A stretch of 64,000 bases of DNA from positions 248,001 through 312,000 of the forward strand of contig NZ_JAVTSS010000002.1 of the NCBI RefSeq assembly GCF_032678705.1. The letters are read 5' to 3'. The notes under the pieces were generated by a model. It worked only from the letters and a program-made list of their open reading frames with translations. It was not told the DNA's origin and searched no databases. Position 1 is the stretch's first letter. Every line of letters begins with the position of its first letter. The position numbers and the translations under genes were made by a program. Shown in pieces: positions 1 through 6,917 of this stretch. The stretch comes from Pedobacter frigiditerrae (lineage in GTDB: Bacteria; Bacteroidota; Bacteroidia; Sphingobacteriales; Sphingobacteriaceae).

Positions 1-1
1 T

Positions 2-1114
2 CAAAGAAGCGAATTAGACCGTTGGATTTTATCTTTATTGCAAACATTAATAAAAGAAGTTGATGAAAGTTACGAAGCTTACGAGCCTACAAAGGCCGCT
101 AGGGCTATTCAAACTTTTGTTGATGAACACTTAAGTAACTGGTACATCCGTTTGTCTCGTCGTCGTTTCTGGAAAGGCGAAATGACGGAAGATAAAAAAG
201 CCGCTTACGAAACTCTGTTCACTTGTTTAATGACCATTTCTCAAATCATGAGCCCAGTTGCTCCATTCTTTGCAGATTGGTTGTACATCAGATTAACAGA
301 AGCAAATCCAGACGTTCATACTGCAAAATCTGTTCACTTAACTATTTGGAACGAAGTTGATGAAACGTTAATCGACTACGATTTAAATGAGAGAATGGAA
401 TTAGCGCAGAACATTTCTTCGATGGTTTTATCGTTGAGAAAGAAAATGGGCATCAATGTTCGTCAGCCATTGGCGAAGGTTTTAATCCCAGTTTTAGACG
501 ATAATTTCCAAGTTAAAGTTGATTTGGTTAAAGATTTAATCCTATCAGAAACCAATATCAAAGAAATAGATTTCATAAAAGATACCGCTGGTTTTATCAA
601 GAAAAAAGTAAAACCAAACTTTAAAGCTTTAGGTGCTAAAGTTGGTAAGGATATGAAATTGGTAGCAGAAGCGATTAACAATATTTCCCAAGAAGATTTA
701 GCAAAGTTTGAAAAAGAAGGTTCAATCGCAATACTCAATACCCAATACTCAATACTGTTAAGTGACGTTGAGATAATCGCAGAAGATATTCCAGGCTGGC
801 AAGTGACTAATATGGGCAACTTAACAGTGGCTTTAGATATTAGCATTACAACAGAGTTGAAACAGGAAGGATTATCGAGAGAGTTGATTAATAGAATTCA
901 GAATTTCAGAAAAGAGTTAAATTTTGAGGTAACAGACCGCATTACTGTAAATTTACAGTATGATAATTTAATAGCAGATGCAGTAGCGCAAAACAAAGCC
1001 TACATTTGCGCAGAAATTTTAGCGGATGATATTATATTGTCAGACACAATAGATAATGGAAACAAAATCGTAATCGAAGATGTTGAACTACAACTTTTGA
1101 TTGCTAAACAATAA
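2..1114 (+). CDS. ileS: Isoleucyl-tRNA synthetase, C-terminal part (5' end outside window)
   Basis: This is the last ~370 residues of isoleucyl-tRNA synthetase, the cytoplasmic enzyme that charges tRNA-Ile. The frame is open from the first bases (LDRWILSLLQTLIKEVDESY, reading through the TTG at 38), so the gene is cut by the window edge. Visible is the anticodon-binding helical domain: the typical WYIRLSRRRFWKG segment at about 12 kb-independent residue 48 of the visible part, then SPVAPFFADWLY, then the C-terminal domain with KVKPNFKALGAKVGKDMK. The class I HIGH and KMSKS signatures lie upstream of the window. It is followed at 80 bp by a DksA-like gene and lspA, a gene order I recall as common in Bacteroidota. 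Oddity: a four-copy 7-bp tandem repeat lies in its coding sequence at 729-756. Identification is certain; only the start is missing. Confidence 0.97.
   Translation, partial: QRSELDRWILSLLQTLIKEVDESYEAYEPTKAARAIQTFVDEHLSNWYIRLSRRRFWKGEMTEDKKAAYETLFTCLMTISQIMSPVAPFFADWLYIRLTEANPDVHTAKSVHLTIWNEVDETLIDYDLNERMELAQNISSMVLSLRKKMGINVRQPLAKVLIPVLDDNFQVKVDLVKDLILSETNIKEIDFIKDTAGFIKKKVKPNFKALGAKVGKDMKLVAEAINNISQEDLAKFEKEGSIAILNTQYSILLSDVEIIAEDIPGWQVTNMGNLTVALDISITTELKQEGLSRELINRIQNFRKELNFEVTDRITVNLQYDNLIADAVAQNKAYICAEILADDIILSDTIDNGNKIVIEDVELQLLIAKQ
729..756. repeat. Heptamer repeat (CAATACT)x4 inside ileS
   Basis: Four consecutive 7-bp units, CAATACT, CAATACC, CAATACT and CAATACT, lie in frame within ileS and encode the IAILNTQYSILLS stretch. 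Twenty-eight bases is not a multiple of three, yet the frame stays open. The word has the same form as the heptamers between genes elsewhere in the window. Confidence 0.85.
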
Positions 1115-1193
1115 AGTAAGGAACCAAATGATTTGTACTTAGTGGATAAATCATCATGTATAAACTAAGACCGAAAAGAAAATTATTAATAAA

Positions 1194-1577
1194 ATGGAAA
1201 AAACTGAAAAAACCCGCTATTCAGACAGTGAACTACAAGAATTTAAAGAGCTAATCCAAGGAAAATTAAAAAGTTCAAGAGAAGAGTTTCTTTCACTTAC
1301 TTCGTCATTAAGCAGTCCAAATTCTCATGGAACTGAAGATACTTCTGGTGCTTACAAAACCTTAGAAGATGGTTCTGCAACATTAGAAAAAGAACAAATC
1401 AATCAGCTAGCTGCTCGTCAGAAGAAATTTATCGATAACCTAGAGGCAGCTTTAGTACGTATCGAAAATAAAACTTACGGAATTTGCAGAGAGACTGGAA
1501 AATTAATCCAGAAAGAACGCTTACGTGCTGTACCTCATGCAACGTTAAGCATGGAAGCTAAATTGAAACAAGGTTAA
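1194..1577 (+). CDS. DksA/TraR-family protein lacking the zinc cysteines
   Basis: This is a 127-residue protein of the DksA/TraR family, which bind the RNA polymerase secondary channel and tune transcription. The N-terminal half is a predicted coiled-coil hairpin (ELQEFKELIQGKLKSSREEF onward). The C-terminal half keeps the family signature YGICRETGKLIQKERLRAVPHAT, but of the four zinc-ligand cysteines only the first (GIC) remains: the second position is Glu-Thr and the last pair is replaced by SMEAK. The fold would therefore be held without zinc. Such cysteine-poor homologues are known in other phyla; I infer the same class here. Its stop codon overlaps the lspA ATG by one base (TAATG), indicating translational coupling. 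Target genes cannot be inferred from the sequence. Confidence 0.85.
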   Translation: MEKTEKTRYSDSELQEFKELIQGKLKSSREEFLSLTSSLSSPNSHGTEDTSGAYKTLEDGSATLEKEQINQLAARQKKFIDNLEAALVRIENKTYGICRETGKLIQKERLRAVPHATLSMEAKLKQG

Positions 1578-2179
1578 TGAAAGGCTATACTAAACCCTTA
1601 ATACTTATAATTTTAGTACTTATTGCTGATCAGGCTTCAAAAACTTGGGTTAAAACCAATATGAGCCTGCAACAAGAGTTTAAAATTATAGGCGACTGGT
1701 TCATCATCCACTTTACCGAAAATAACGGTATGGCATTTGGATTAGAATTTGGTGGCGAATTTGGTAAGCTAGCACTTTCTTTATTTAGAGTTTTTGCTGT
1801 TGCTGGTATCGGATACGGTTTACACCATCTAATTAAACACAAATACCACCGTGGGTTAATTTTAAACGTTGCCTTAATTTTTGCAGGTGCCGTTGGAAAC
1901 ATCATCGATTCTGTATTTTATGGCAAAATTTATGGCTACGCTGGTTGGCTGCATGGTCAAGTAGTTGACATGCTTTATTTTCCTATCATAAAAGGTACAT
2001 TTCCATCTTGGTTTCCATTTTGGGCAAATGAACCATTTGAATTTTTCCGTCCGGTATTTAACCTAGCAGACGCAGCGATTTCTGTTGGTGTGATTGCTAT
2101 TTTAATCTTCCAAAAAAGTTATTTTAAGGAAGAGGTCAAAGATGAAATTGGAATTAATAATGAAACCGTAGAAGATTAG
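1577..2179 (+). CDS. lspA: Signal peptidase II (lipoprotein signal peptidase), copy 1
   Basis: This integral inner-membrane aspartyl protease cuts the signal peptide from diacylated prolipoproteins at the lipobox cysteine. It has 200 residues and four predicted membrane segments. Family signatures visible are the first-helix D-Q-A-S-K-T-W, the NNGMAFG loop, and the two catalytic aspartates in GNIIDS and FNLADAA. The loop between them (WLHGQVVDMLYFP...) is longer than in Proteobacteria, as I recall for Bacteroidota LspA. It is coupled to the upstream DksA-like gene by a one-base overlap and ends in a strong terminator. A second, shorter LspA is encoded at 10514, so this chromosome has two. Confidence 0.95.
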   Translation: MKGYTKPLILIILVLIADQASKTWVKTNMSLQQEFKIIGDWFIIHFTENNGMAFGLEFGGEFGKLALSLFRVFAVAGIGYGLHHLIKHKYHRGLILNVALIFAGAVGNIIDSVFYGKIYGYAGWLHGQVVDMLYFPIIKGTFPSWFPFWANEPFEFFRPVFNLADAAISVGVIAILIFQKSYFKEEVKDEIGINNETVED

Positions 2180-2201
2180 AACAAATAATTTTAATTTTTT
2201 T

Positions 2202-2238
2202 AGCCATCCTGATTATTCGGGATGGCTTTTTTGTTTTA
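2202..2238 (+). terminator. Rho-independent terminator after lspA
   Basis: The stem AGCCATCCTG / CGGGATGGCT (one G-T pair, 6-base loop) is followed by TTTTTTGTTTT. It closes the ileS-dksA-lspA transcript. Confidence 0.85.
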
Positions 2239-2244
2239 GATGAT

Positions 2245-2252
2245 TATATTTG
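2245..2252 (+). promoter_or_regulatory. Candidate Bacteroidota -7 box upstream of the DUF1080 gene
   Basis: TATATTTG matches the Bacteroidota consensus TAnnTTTG and sits 24 bp before the ATG at 2276, just after the lspA terminator. No convincing -33 TTTG was found at the right spacing. Confidence 0.4.
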
Positions 2253-2275
2253 ATTTATAACCAAATCTAAAACTG

Positions 2276-2962
2276 ATGAAGAAATCAATCCTAATTCTTA
2301 CACTATTCATTTTAATTAGCACTTCCTTAACCTTTGCACAAAAAAGCTTATTTGACGGCAAATCATTGGCTGGCTGGCACAGCGATGTTCCAGCAAAGGA
2401 TAAAGACCCAAATATTAAACCTTCCTTTATAATTCGTGATGGAATGCTGGTAAGCTTAGGTGACCCAAGAGGCCATTTAATTACTGATGCAGTTTATCAA
2501 AACTATCGTTTAGAGGTTGAATATCGTTTTGCAGGAAAACCAGGTAATTGCGGTGTATTGGTTCACGCTTCGACTCCAAGAGCTTTATACGGAATGTTTC
2601 CGAAATCATTAGAAGTACAAATGCAACACCAAGATGCTGGAGATTTTTGGTGTATTGAAGAAGACATTACTGTGCCTGATATGGAAGCTCGTCGCGGACC
2701 AAAAGACACTTGGGGAGTTAACGGAAATAAGGCCAGAAGAATTAAAAACCTAACTGATGGCACAGAAAAACCATTAGGCGAATGGAATACTATGGTGATT
2801 GAATGTTATAAAAACAGTGTAAAAGTTTGGGTAAATGGTGTTTTAGTTAACGAAGGAACAAACTGTACTGTAGATAAAGGTCAGATTGCCTTACAAGCCG
2901 AAGGTTCTGAAGTTGAGTTCAAAAAATTAATGTTGAAACCGATTAAAAAGTTGAGTAAATAA
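2276..2962 (+). CDS. Secreted DUF1080 (3-keto-disaccharide hydrolase domain) protein
   Basis: This 228-residue exported protein has a clear signal peptide (MKKSILILTLFILISTSLTFAQ, cut after AQ). It is followed directly by the DUF1080 concanavalin-like beta-sandwich: the opening KSLFDGKSLAGWHS, the central YQNYRLEVEYRFAG-KPGNCGVLVHAS strand pair, the PKSLEVQMQHQDAGDFW core, and WNTMVIECYKNSVKVWVNG near the end. The domain is known from sugar-active, often secreted proteins, some of which hydrolyse 3-keto-disaccharides; here substrate and activity are inferred only. The length is that of a single-domain member. It stands alone, with a terminator before it and a repeat element after it. Confidence 0.85.
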   Translation: MKKSILILTLFILISTSLTFAQKSLFDGKSLAGWHSDVPAKDKDPNIKPSFIIRDGMLVSLGDPRGHLITDAVYQNYRLEVEYRFAGKPGNCGVLVHASTPRALYGMFPKSLEVQMQHQDAGDFWCIEEDITVPDMEARRGPKDTWGVNGNKARRIKNLTDGTEKPLGEWNTMVIECYKNSVKVWVNGVLVNEGTNCTVDKGQIALQAEGSEVEFKKLMLKPIKKLSK

Positions 2963-3013
2963 TTATAATTAATAGTGAGTAATCAAATTATAAACAAGTT
3001 ACTTTAATTCAAT

Positions 3014-3105
3014 AACCACCCCGCCCTATGGGCACCCCTCCAAAGGAGGGGAATGGCGTACTTAATTCCCCTCTTCTAGAGGGGTGGTCGAAGACCGGGG
3101 TGTTT
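3014..3105. repeat. REP-like element with CCCCTCC/GGAGGGG and CCCCTC/GAGGGG hairpins
   Basis: Two small hairpins (3035-3051 and 3068-3084) lie between outer inverted ends AACCACCCCG and CGGGGTGTTT. The G+C content is far above the flanks. A shorter relative (CCCCCTTTAGGGGG) occurs at 15655. I recall the same type of element in many Bacteroidota genomes. It fills the gap between two plus-strand genes. Confidence 0.75.
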
Positions 3106-3122
3106 AACAAAATAAATTTAAG

Positions 3123-3644
3123 ATGAATTTCGACTTACAACTAACGCTTGAAAATGAATTGATAAAAATTGTTCCTTTGCAGGAAGATGATTTTGAGAAA
3201 TTATATAAAGTAGCGTCTGACCCATTGGTTTGGGAGCAGCATCCAAATAAAAACAGGTACCAAAGAGAAGTCTTTCAGAATTTCTTTAAGGGAGCTATGG
3301 AATCGAAAGGTGCTTTTTTAGTCACAGAAAAAGAAACGGGAAATGTAATAGGCAGTTCGAGATACTATGAATTAGATGAAGAAAATAATTCTGTTGCCGT
3401 TGGCTATACTTTTATTGGCAGGGATTACTGGGGCAAAGGGCATAACAAAGCACTAAAAAAATTAATGTTCGATTATGCTTTTCAATTTGTAGACAAAATT
3501 ATTTTACACATTGGAGAAACCAATTTTCGCTCTCAAAAAGCTACAGAAAAACTTGGCGCTAAAAAGACTGGCACACTTGACGTCGCCTATTATGGCGAAC
3601 CTGTTAAAACTAATTTTGTTTATCAAGTAGATAAGCCCGCTTAG
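3123..3644 (+). CDS. GNAT-family N-acetyltransferase (RimJ/RimL-like)
   Basis: This is a 173-residue cytoplasmic acetyltransferase of the GNAT superfamily, which moves acetyl from acetyl-CoA to an amine. The fold can be followed: strand 1 with LIKIVPLQEDDFEKLYKV, the central strands GAFLVTEKETGNVIGSSRYY and NSVAVGYTFIGRDYWGKG (the acetyl-CoA binding loop, a variant of R/Q-x-x-G-x-G), then the ALKKLMFDYAF helix, and RSQKATEKLGAKKTG, which resembles the N-S-I-x-L-x-K-x-G-F block of RimJ/RimL-like enzymes. The substrate (protein N-terminus, small amine or antibiotic) cannot be told. The gene is isolated between repeat elements. Confidence 0.85.
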   Translation: MNFDLQLTLENELIKIVPLQEDDFEKLYKVASDPLVWEQHPNKNRYQREVFQNFFKGAMESKGAFLVTEKETGNVIGSSRYYELDEENNSVAVGYTFIGRDYWGKGHNKALKKLMFDYAFQFVDKIILHIGETNFRSQKATEKLGAKKTGTLDVAYYGEPVKTNFVYQVDKPA

Positions 3645-4165
3645 TATTTCAGCGTCATTGCGAAGCCGATTCTTCATCGGCTATGGCAATCTCCTTGCTG
3701 CTCGGCAGGAGTTCTCAAAGCCGAAATAAATTGATTCTCTATTATAGAAGAGCAATTACAGTGCACCAATTAATGTTAGTCCCGCCATTCCTGCCCGTCC
3801 GGCAGGCGGGCGTTCCAATCTTTTATCCCTACCCCACTGAGTAACTTAGGGATAAAAGGATTTACACTGCTGTCGGGTCTAGAATTTAAGGACAGTGCAA
3901 GAAAGCCCTTCATAGTAGCAAAAACCTAAGTTTCATAAACCTGATGGAAGTGAGCACGCAGCAGCAACCTTTTCGGTTGCTAGCGAAGTAAAACGGACAG
4001 TAGGACTATTCTTAAATAGCAGCACCAACCCTGCTTTTCAAAAAATATAAAAATTTTATTACAAACTAAGCTTTTGAAAATGTGCACATTAAATCAAAAA
4101 TGAAATTTGCTATGTGGAATTGGTATGATTTTTACATCTAACCTAAACACACAAAAAGAATAATT
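3645..4165. other. 521-bp gene-free stretch made of dispersed repeat fragments
   Basis: No credible gene lies here. At 3653-3682 is a half REP element (CGTCATTGCGAA start, then hairpin AGCCGAT/ATCGGCT) without its right end. At about 3792-3812 is a GC-rich CCTGCC/GGCAGG hairpin. At 3821-3857 is an 11-bp stem TTTTATCCCTA / TAGGGATAAAA. At about 3936-3952 is a copy of the dispersed TAAACC(C/T)GAT core. At 3963-3981 is the hairpin AGCAACC/GGTTGCT. The last ~120 bp are AT-rich and would hold the promoter of the SIMPL gene. Confidence 0.7.
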
Positions 4166-4867
4166 ATGAAACGTTTAATAACATTAGCCATCGTTGCCTT
4201 ATTTAGTATGAGTGTAATGGCACAACAAGTAGATTTAAGAAAGAAGATAACCGTTAGTGGTTCTGCAGAAACTGAAGTTACGCCAGACATTATTTATTTA
4301 AGTATTTCTTTGAAGGAGTATTTAAAAGATAACAATAGCAAAAAAAGAGTAGAGATTACTGAATTGGAAAATCAGCTTTACAATGCGGTTTTAAAAGCAG
4401 GTATTGCGAAAGAAGATTTAATGGTAAATAATGTGTCGAGCTACAATTATGTAACGGAGAAAAAGAAAAACCCTGATTTTTTAGCGAGCAAACAATACCG
4501 TTTAAAAGTAAGCGACTTGAATAAATGGAATGAAATTATTGGTGCTGTTGACCCAAAAGGAATTTCATCGACCAGTATTGAAAGTTATGACTATTCGAAA
4601 ATTACAGCGCTTAAAAAAGAGTTGAAAATTAAAGCTTTGCAAGCTGCCAAAGAAAAAGCGCAATACATGGTTGAAGCTTTAGGAGAGAAATTAGGTGGGG
4701 TAATTGATATTCAGGAAGTAAATAATGAGTCATATCCTCAGCCCATGTACAGAGCAAATGTTATGATGATGAAAGCTGAAGATGCTAGCGGGGCTGCAGC
4801 TCCTGAATTAGATTTCAAAAAAATTAAACTGAATTATGTAGTAAATACAGTTTTTGAAATTAAGTAA
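4166..4867 (+). CDS. Exported SIMPL-domain protein
   Basis: This 233-residue protein has an N-terminal signal peptide (MKRLITLAIVALFSMSVMAQ) followed by a SIMPL (DUF541) domain: ITVSGSAETEVTPDIIYLSISLKEY opens it and the C-terminal KKIKLNYVVNTVFEIK strand closes it. The family is periplasmic or surface-associated and of poorly known role; E. coli YggE is linked to oxidative-stress protection. The AAKEKAQYMVEALGEKLGGVIDIQE segment is the typical helix-strand of the second half. It is a single gene ended by a strong terminator at 4966. Confidence 0.85.
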   Translation: MKRLITLAIVALFSMSVMAQQVDLRKKITVSGSAETEVTPDIIYLSISLKEYLKDNNSKKRVEITELENQLYNAVLKAGIAKEDLMVNNVSSYNYVTEKKKNPDFLASKQYRLKVSDLNKWNEIIGAVDPKGISSTSIESYDYSKITALKKELKIKALQAAKEKAQYMVEALGEKLGGVIDIQEVNNESYPQPMYRANVMMMKAEDASGAAAPELDFKKIKLNYVVNTVFEIK

Positions 4868-4965
4868 CTGCCCAATTCACTAGACAACTATTAAGAATAT
4901 AATAATTGTGGTTTTATCAAAAGCTTAATAGCATTAAAATTAAGGCGATTTTAAAAAAAAGAGAG

Positions 4966-4998
4966 ACCTACCAAATCAATTTGGTAGGTTTTTTGTTT
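4966..4998 (+). terminator. Rho-independent terminator after the SIMPL gene
   Basis: The perfect stem ACCTACCAAAT / ATTTGGTAGGT is followed by TTTTTTGTTT. It lies 100 bp after the SIMPL stop codon and before the next gene. Confidence 0.9.
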
Positions 4999-5030
4999 AT
5001 ATTGAAATACAAACCTTAAAAATTATAATC

Positions 5031-5345
5031 ATGAAAAAATTTATTTACTCCCTAGTACTAGTTTTTACGTTAGCAGTTAGTACAACAAATGTTTCGGCAG
5101 CAAACAACAAAAAAGAACCAAAAACAGAACTGACGGCTGAGCAAAAAGTTCAGTTTGATAAAATTGTAAACAGAGTTGAGGAAATCCGTAAAATGGATAA
5201 ATCTAACTTAACTAGAGATGAGAAAAAAGCGTTGCGTAAAGAGTTAAGAGAAATGAAAGATAAAGCTCGTGCAATGTCTGGCGGCGTTTACCTTTCGGTT
5301 GGTGCAATTATAATCATTATCTTATTGTTGATTCTAATCTTGTAA
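5031..5345 (+). CDS. Small exported membrane-anchored protein of unknown function
   Basis: This 104-residue protein belongs to no family I can name with certainty. It starts with a signal peptide (MKKFIYSLVLVFTLAVSTTNVSAA), continues with a charged, probably coiled-coil middle (LTAEQKVQFDKIVNRVEEIRK...KKALRKELREMKDKAR, about residues 35-85), and ends in a hydrophobic helix (VGAIIIIILLLILIL). This predicts a periplasmic helical hairpin tethered to the inner membrane by its C-terminus. It has its own terminator (5375), so it is a one-gene unit. Clean start, A-rich leader and coding-like composition make it a real gene. Confidence 0.8.
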   Translation: MKKFIYSLVLVFTLAVSTTNVSAANNKKEPKTELTAEQKVQFDKIVNRVEEIRKMDKSNLTRDEKKALRKELREMKDKARAMSGGVYLSVGAIIIIILLLILIL

Positions 5346-5374
5346 TAAAAACACAATCCTATCATATAGAAAAA

Positions 5375-5407
5375 GGCTTCCGATTTTACATCGGAAGTCT
5401 TTTTAGT
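5375..5407 (+). terminator. Rho-independent terminator
   Basis: The 10-bp stem GGCTTCCGAT / ATCGGAAGTC (one G-T pair, loop TTTAC) is followed by TTTTTAGTTTTT. Confidence 0.88.
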
Positions 5408-5419
5408 TTTTAGAGATTT

Positions 5420-5541
5420 CGTCATTGCGAGCATCTGTTTTTCACAGCGTGAAGCAATCTCACTTGAAAAATCTTTTTACGGCACAGCGCTTTAAGATTG
5501 CTTTCCCGAAAAGTCGGGACTGGCTGTGCCTCGCAATGACG
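5420..5541. repeat. REP/MITE-like element, 122 bp, 12-bp perfect inverted ends
   Basis: The ends are CGTCATTGCGAG (5420-5431) and CTCGCAATGACG (5530-5541). Inside are the sub-repeats GAAGCAATCTC and AGATTGCTTTC and a hairpin CCCGA..TCGGG. The same ends bound the elements at 8290-8397 and 17956-18074. It sits between two converging genes and ends 8 bp from the serS stop codon. Confidence 0.88.
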
Positions 5542-5548
5542 ATTCAGA

Positions 5549-6820
5549 TTAATCTATAATATCAAACCCAGTATATCTTCTCAATACCTCAGGAATAACA
5601 ATCCCATTCTCAGTTTGATAGTTTTCTAAAATTGAAGCCACAATTCTTGGTAAAGCTAATGCACTTCCATTTAAGGTATGCGCTAATTGCGTTTTACCTT
5701 CCTTGCCTTTGAAACGAATTTTTGAACGGTTACTTTGGAAAGTCTCCACATTTGAAACCGAAGAAACTTCTAACCAACGTTCTTGAGATGCGCTCCATGT
5801 TTCCATATCATAAGTCATGGCAGAACCAAAGCCCATATCGCCACCACACAAACGCAATACACGATAATGTAAACCTAACTTCTGCAATAAACCTTGTACA
5901 TAAGTACTCATTTCTTCAAGCGTTTCGTAAGAGCGGTCGGGATGAGTAACTTGAACAAGTTCTACCTTATCAAATTGGTGTAAACGATTTAAGCCACGAA
6001 CATGTGAACCGTAAGAACCTGCCTCACGACGAAAACATGGTGTATATGCCGTGTTTTTAATTGGTAAATCTTCTTCTTTTAAAATCACATCACGGTAAAG
6101 GTTGGTAACTGGAACTTCTGCAGTTGGAATAAGATACAAATCATCAACAGTCGAATGATACATTTGTCCTTCTTTATCTGGCAACTGTCCTGTACCAAAA
6201 CCAGATGCGGCATTTACCAAATGCGGAACTTGCATTTCTTTATATCCAGCAGCAATTGCTTCGTCTAAGAAAAAGTTAATTAATGCACGTTGTAAACGAG
6301 CTCCTTTTCCTTTATAAACAGGGAAACCAGCTCCAGTAATTTTAACGCCCAACTCAAAATCGATGATATCGTATTTAGCCGTTAACTCCCAATGAGGTTT
6401 TGCATCTGCCGGTAATTTTGCAGGCTCACCGTGTACCAAAACAATTTCATTCTCTTCTGGTGTAGTACCTGGTTTTACTAAGTCGTGAGGTAAATTTGGC
6501 AACTGAACAAGTAAATTAAACTGGTTTTGTTCCAATTCGGTTAACTTATCACCAAGTGTTTTAATGCTATCCTTATTAGAAGCTGTTTTAGCTTTTATTG
6601 CTTCCGCTTCTTCCTTTTTTCCATTGCGCATTAATTCGCCAATCTGTTTTGCAGCGCTATTTGCTTCTGCCGAAAGGTTATCTAACGAATTTTGAGTTTG
6701 GCGACGTTCTTCATCTATGGAAATGATTTGGTCTACCAATTCGGGTTGTTTAAAATTACGCACATTAAGGCGCTCTAAAACTTTCTCTCTATTTTCGCGG
6801 ATATAGTTAACTTGCAGCAT
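5549..6820 (-). CDS. serS: Seryl-tRNA synthetase
   Basis: This 423-residue class II aminoacyl-tRNA synthetase charges tRNA-Ser and, for insertion of selenocysteine, tRNA-Sec. The N-terminal long-arm coiled coil spans about residues 25-105 (QPELVDQIISIDEERRQTQ... to LTELEQNQFNLL). Class II motifs follow: GARLQRALINFFLDEA (motif 1), TAEVPVTNLYRD and TPCFRREAGSYG (motif 2), and NGSALALPRIVASILENYQ (motif 3). The family-typical start MLQVNYIRENREKV supports the chosen ATG. A candidate -7 box lies 16 bp upstream. It is a single transcription unit with a REP element directly after the stop. Confidence 0.97.
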   Translation of the reverse strand: MLQVNYIRENREKVLERLNVRNFKQPELVDQIISIDEERRQTQNSLDNLSAEANSAAKQIGELMRNGKKEEAEAIKAKTASNKDSIKTLGDKLTELEQNQFNLLVQLPNLPHDLVKPGTTPEENEIVLVHGEPAKLPADAKPHWELTAKYDIIDFELGVKITGAGFPVYKGKGARLQRALINFFLDEAIAAGYKEMQVPHLVNAASGFGTGQLPDKEGQMYHSTVDDLYLIPTAEVPVTNLYRDVILKEEDLPIKNTAYTPCFRREAGSYGSHVRGLNRLHQFDKVELVQVTHPDRSYETLEEMSTYVQGLLQKLGLHYRVLRLCGGDMGFGSAMTYDMETWSASQERWLEVSSVSNVETFQSNRSKIRFKGKEGKTQLAHTLNGSALALPRIVASILENYQTENGIVIPEVLRRYTGFDIID

Positions 6821-6835
6821 TATTTTATTTTTTTA

Positions 6836-6843
6836 CAAAGATA
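6836..6843 (-). promoter_or_regulatory. Candidate -7 box of serS
   Basis: Read on the minus strand it is TATCTTTG, an exact TAnnTTTG match, giving a leader of about 9 nt before the serS ATG. No clear -33 element is present because the upstream DNA is the heptamer tract. Confidence 0.45.
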
Positions 6844-6848
6844 ACCAA

Positions 6849-6917
6849 GAGTTTGGAGTTCGGAGCATTGAGTTTGGAAAAACTCACTCACAACTCACAA
6901 CTCTCAACTCACAACTT
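6849..6917. repeat. Two-armed 7-bp-phased tract between serS and rsmI
   Basis: The left arm has units GAGTTTG, GAGTTCG, GAGCATT, GAGTTTG. The right arm has CAACTCA, CAACTCT, CAACTCA. The arms are approximately reverse complements. The tract runs right up to the rsmI ATG, leaving no room for a conventional leader. Confidence 0.85.

Noticed and set aside
3014..3105. GC-rich hairpins considered as a riboswitch or a terminator of the DUF1080 gene
   Set aside because: No T-run follows, no known riboswitch core is seen, and the same blocks recur in an unrelated place (15655); a dispersed repeat explains them better.
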